From contig DKDS01000055.1 in the NCBI GenBank assembly GCA_002451855.1, positions 724-9,311 on the forward strand: a stretch of 8,588 nt of DNA, given 5' to 3'. This document shows, in pieces, positions 6,189-8,588 of the stretch. The position numbers were made by a program, and so were the translations under genes. Within the stretch, counting starts at the first letter, position 1; the number at the start of each line of letters is the position of its first letter. The notes under the pieces are model-generated. The model had not been told where the DNA came from. It was given only the letters and a program-made list of their open reading frames with translations, and ran no database searches. Source of the stretch: Ruminococcaceae bacterium UBA6842. Its GTDB lineage: Bacteria; Bacillota; Clostridia; Oscillospirales; Acutalibacteraceae.

Positions 6189-6226
6189 AATAACGCCCGA
6201 CCTTTCAGTCGGGCGTTATTTCATAT
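6183..6226. terminator. Bidirectional terminator between convergent genes
   Basis: A 19-bp perfect inverted repeat (6183-6201/6208-6226) with the loop CTTTCA has a GC-rich core (CGCCCGAC/GTCGGGCG) and A/T-rich flanks, giving a T-rich 3' side on both strands. It lies between the plus-strand ATPase gene and the convergent secreted-protein gene and can serve both. The ATPase stop TGA (6186-6188) is inside the left arm. Confidence 0.88.
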
Positions 6227-6230
6227 AAAT

Positions 6231-6815
6231 TCAAGCATTATCAGTATCGAAATAGATGTTTGAAGAAAGTATATAAAAACCGAATTTTGATTCGCCGCTC
6301 TTTACAAACATCGTAACGGCTTTTCCGTACTCTGGGTCGGAATCATGACCTGTTACGGTAACATCGGTAGTAACAGTATAGGTTCCGTCCTCATTTTCTG
6401 AAACTGCGGCGTTGCCGTGTGAAAACACTGAGAAACCGCGCGGTACTACATAAACAAATCCGTCCTTGTGCGGAAACTCCGTATTGAACACGGAAAAATC
6501 TTCAATCTCTACGCCGTACATATCAAGAAGATAATCCCTAATGTAATTCTCGGCAATGTAAGCGCCGTCACGCAAATTAAGCTGTGCCAATACCGCACAA
6601 TTCACAAGGTCTTCAGCCGACTCAAACGCCGTATCGTAAGCAAAATTGTGATTAAGCATATTAAGAAATCTTGCCTTTAGTGCTTCATTTGCGTCATATG
6701 ACGAGGCTTTGACTGGAGCTTCGCTCTCCTTTGCGGAGGGTCTTACCGAAAGCACTGAAAATGAAAGCAACAGAACCAAAACCGTTGCCAAACAATTTAA
6801 AAACCGTTTTTTCAT
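6231..6815 (-). CDS. Small secreted protein of unknown function
   Basis: I do not recognise a family. The protein of about 194 aa begins MKKRFLNCLATVLVLLLSFS, a clear Sec signal peptide: positive start, then a Leu/Val-rich core, with cleavage likely near the PSAKES segment. There is no lipobox, so the mature part of about 165 aa is probably released or wall-associated. That part is acidic; its first half looks helical (ANEALKARFLNMLNHNFAYD, then DLVNCAVLAQLNLRDGAYIA), and the second half looks beta-rich with a Thr/Val-rich stretch (GTYTVTTDVTVTGHD). Only one cysteine lies outside the signal peptide. An upstream in-frame ATG exists at 6821, but GGAGG (6824-6828) is only 2 nt from it and 8 nt from the ATG at 6815, so 6815 is preferred. 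The gene is monocistronic, convergent with the ABC operon and divergent from the EF-G-like gene. Confidence 0.83.
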   Translation of the reverse strand: MKKRFLNCLATVLVLLLSFSVLSVRPSAKESEAPVKASSYDANEALKARFLNMLNHNFAYDTAFESAEDLVNCAVLAQLNLRDGAYIAENYIRDYLLDMYGVEIEDFSVFNTEFPHKDGFVYVVPRGFSVFSHGNAAVSENEDGTYTVTTDVTVTGHDSDPEYGKAVTMFVKSGESKFGFYILSSNIYFDTDNA

Positions 6816-6840
6816 TTTCATCGCCTCCGTATCTGATTAT

Positions 6841-6846
6841 ATTATA
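6841..6846 (-). promoter_or_regulatory. Possible -10 box for the secreted-protein gene
   Basis: TATAAT on the minus strand (6846-6841) lies about 13 bp upstream of the GGAGG site, giving a very short leader. No good -35 hexamer is seen at 16-19 bp, so the promoter is weak, needs an activator, or lies elsewhere. Confidence 0.4.
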
Positions 6847-7024
6847 CACACAAGGCCGCAAAAATGCAGGAACAATTCGGTTACAAATGATTTCAACTTT
6901 GTTACTGTTAGAGTATTTTTATTACAAATTGTTATTTTTTTGTTGCGAAAGCTACAAAAATATTTGATATTCGCCTGATTATGACATTTGAATATATTTA
7001 ATTTAACATTTTTATAATTATTGG

Positions 7025-7053
7025 TTGTATTTGCTAATGATGTATGCTATAAT
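7025..7053 (+). promoter_or_regulatory. Predicted extended -10 promoter of the EF-G-like gene
   Basis: TGCTATAAT (7045-7053, an extended -10 TGnTATAAT) has a 17-bp spacer to a weak -35 TTGTAT (7025-7030). Transcription would start near 7060, giving a leader of about 55 nt. A less likely pair is TTGAAT (6988-6993) with TATAAT (7013-7018), spaced 19 bp. The rest of the 6822-7114 intergenic region is AT-rich, with no gene seen. Confidence 0.6.
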
Positions 7054-7068
7054 AGGTTTATAATCATC

Positions 7069-7097
7069 AATCGTGCTGAAAATCAGGCGATTTTTTT
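7069..7097 (+). promoter_or_regulatory. Terminator-like hairpin in the EF-G-like leader
   Basis: AATCG (7069-7073) pairs with CGATT (7088-7092) and CTGA (7076-7079) with TCAG (7083-7086), around a T.G wobble, a bulged G and an AAA loop. Seven T residues (7091-7097) follow at once, and AAAGGAG begins at 7099. It has the form of a weak intrinsic terminator between promoter and ribosome binding site, so attenuation is possible. The stem is short and imperfect. Confidence 0.4.
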
Positions 7098-7114
7098 CAA
7101 AGGAGTGCATCACA

Positions 7115-8588
7115 TTGAAACAATACCCGCTTAATATGACCTGTAACATAGCCGTTTTGGGACACGGAGGTTCCGGAAAGACCACACTTGCGGACGCAAT
7201 TTTGTGTTACGGAAAGGCTATTGACCATATAGGAAAGACATCCGACGGAACTTCGGTAATGGATTTTGACCCCGAGGAAAAAAAGCGCAAGGTGTCCGTT
7301 TCCACATCTGTCTATGCGCTGGAGATAAACGGAAAAAAGCTTAACATCGCGGACGCTCCGGGTCTTTTCGATTTCGCCGGCGGAGTAAGCGAAGCGCTCG
7401 CCTCTGCCGATTCGGCGCTTATAGCAATATCGGGCAAATCGGGTCTTACCTCGGGCGCAAAACAAAGCTTTTTAAAAGCCAGAGGGCTTGGCAAGGCAGT
7501 AGCGTTTTTCGTAGGAAAGCTTGATTCTTCGCACGCTCATTTTTATCGGGTAATATCGGCACTTGTCGGAAATTACGGCGCGGTTATATGCCCCGTGGTT
7601 GTTCCCTATCTTGAAAACGACGAAGTAAAATCCTACATAAATCTTATTGAGAATAAGGCCTATTCCTGCGACGGCTTTGACGCAAAGGAGATGCGTATGC
7701 CCGTAAGCAACGAAATAGACGAAATGCGGAATATGCTGCTTGAAGCCGTTGCGACGGCGGACGATTCGCTTATGGAAAAATATTTTTCCGGCGAGGAATT
7801 TACGCCCGATGAAATTAAAGCAGGTCTTAAAAAGGGTATTGCGGGCGGCGATATTTGCCCTGTTTTCTGCGGTATACAGCAAACAGGTGCCGCCGTTCCG
7901 ATGATGACCGATATTTTGCTTGAAACTATGCCGACCTGCGAGGATTCCGCATATACGCTTGAAGACGGAACAGCCTGTAAATTTGATGAAAACGGCGAAA
8001 ACGCCCTGTTCGTTTTCAAGACCATAGCCGATCCGTTTGTGGGCAAGCTTTCTTATTTCAGAGTGGTATCTGGCAAAATAACGAACGATACAAAGCTTAT
8101 AAACAACCGCACGGGCAACGAAGAACGGCTTGCTAAAATTATGTGGCTTAAAGGCGGAAAGCAAGAGGATGCGGATATTATCAAGGCAGGAGATATAGGC
8201 TCCGTTTCAAAGCTCGGGAATGTGCTTACGGGCGATACACTGTCCGCAACAGGTAAGGTAAAGGTAAAACCCATAGACTTCCCTGCCCCCTGCATTTCCT
8301 CGGCTGTGTACCCGAAGACAAAGGGCGACGAAGAAAAAATCACCGCCGCATTCAGCCGTCTTGCGGAAGAAGACCCGACAATAGCAGTATTCAACGACCC
8401 TGACACTCACGAACAGATACTTTCCGCGCTCGGCGAACAGCACATAGATGTAATAGTATCACGCCTCAAATCAAAATTCGGTGCCGAGGTCGAGCTTAAA
8501 ACACCCAAGATAGCCTACCGTGAAACCATACGCAAGCCCGTAAAGATACAGGGCAGACATAAAAAGCAGTCGGGCGGTCACGGTCAGT
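7115..8588 (+). CDS. EF-G-like translational GTPase (EF-G2 type), 3' end cut off
   Basis: The first 491 codons of an EF-G-like protein are present, with no in-frame stop. The start is TTG 7115 (MKQYPLNMTCNIAVLGHGG), 9 nt after AAAGGAG; the in-frame ATG at 7136 lacks such a site. The G domain (about 10-265) has G1 GHGGSGKTT (16-24), switch I EEKKRKVSVST, G3 DAPGLFDF (80-87) and G4 GKLD (134-137). Domain II (about 285-370), domain III (about 385-460) and the start of domain IV (KIAYRETIRKPV, then KKQSGGHGQ) follow in EF-G order. These motifs fit the EF-G2/EF-G-like subgroup rather than canonical EF-G: GHGGSGKTT stands for GHIDAGKTT, Leu84 replaces the catalytic His of DTPGH, and Gly replaces Asn in NKxD. 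Its role may be specialised on the ribosome or GTPase-impaired, and it is probably not the housekeeping translocase. About 200 residues are expected beyond the window. Confidence 0.93.
   Translation, partial: MKQYPLNMTCNIAVLGHGGSGKTTLADAILCYGKAIDHIGKTSDGTSVMDFDPEEKKRKVSVSTSVYALEINGKKLNIADAPGLFDFAGGVSEALASADSALIAISGKSGLTSGAKQSFLKARGLGKAVAFFVGKLDSSHAHFYRVISALVGNYGAVICPVVVPYLENDEVKSYINLIENKAYSCDGFDAKEMRMPVSNEIDEMRNMLLEAVATADDSLMEKYFSGEEFTPDEIKAGLKKGIAGGDICPVFCGIQQTGAAVPMMTDILLETMPTCEDSAYTLEDGTACKFDENGENALFVFKTIADPFVGKLSYFRVVSGKITNDTKLINNRTGNEERLAKIMWLKGGKQEDADIIKAGDIGSVSKLGNVLTGDTLSATGKVKVKPIDFPAPCISSAVYPKTKGDEEKITAAFSRLAEEDPTIAVFNDPDTHEQILSALGEQHIDVIVSRLKSKFGAEVELKTPKIAYRETIRKPVKIQGRHKKQSGGHGQ

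Noticed and set aside
6881..6929. Direct repeat TTACAAAT at 6881-6888 and 6922-6929, similar to a half of the GH31 palindrome
   Set aside because: It is an AT-rich octamer in an AT-rich intergenic region, with no dyad partner, so chance is the simplest explanation.
6709..6978. Plus-strand open frames running from the secreted-protein gene into the intergenic region
   Set aside because: They start inside the antisense of the signal peptide, are poor in protein-like composition, and have no convincing ribosome binding site.
7097..8443. Several long minus-strand open frames at the right end
   Set aside because: They lie opposite the EF-G-like coding frame, which has clear motifs and a ribosome binding site; the antisense frames are compositional shadows.

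Overview
The window looks like a chromosomal segment of a Gram-positive Clostridia-type bacterium, most likely from the gut Oscillospirales/Ruminococcaceae neighbourhood. This is inferred, not proven. The reasons are strong purine-rich Shine-Dalgarno sites (AAGGAG, AGGAG, GGAGG), near-consensus sigma-A promoters, moderate GC content, a TTG start, CCA-encoding tRNAs, and a tiny protein that, from memory, resembles short unannotated proteins common in that group.

Left part (1-3092): a tRNA-Ser(CGA) with its terminator is followed by a minus-strand unit. That unit is a cytoplasmic GH31 alpha-glycosidase (2812 to 323) and, 23 nt further on, a 45-codon ORF with its own ribosome binding site (299 to 162) that is easily missed. 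Upstream of the GH31 gene are a promoter, a 16-bp palindrome, and then a minus-strand tRNA-Met(CAT)/tRNA-Glu(TTC) pair with a strong promoter and terminator.

Middle part (3093-6226): a divergent promoter region drives the tRNA pair to the left and a four-gene plus-strand operon to the right. The operon encodes a Crp/Fnr-family regulator, then an ABC importer of the nitrate/sulfonate/taurine (SsuABC/NitT/TauT) type: lipoprotein binding protein, permease and a short ATPase. All four genes overlap their neighbours, by 4, 14 and 17 bp. A perfect 7-2-7 palindrome just after the -10 box is a good candidate operator, so the regulator probably controls its own importer operon, perhaps by sensing the imported compound. 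The operon ends in a 19-bp perfect hairpin shared with the convergent gene.

Right part (6227-8588): a minus-strand gene for a small secreted protein of unknown function lies divergent to a plus-strand gene for an EF-G-like GTPase (EF-G2 type), which is cut by the window end. The latter has a TTG start, a terminator-like hairpin in its leader, and unusual GTPase motifs (Leu at the catalytic His position, GKLD in place of NKxD).

No mobile element, CRISPR array or defence system is visible. The best candidates for something undescribed are the tiny ORF after GH31, the Crp/ABC operon with its palindrome, and the divergent EF-G-like protein with its leader hairpin.
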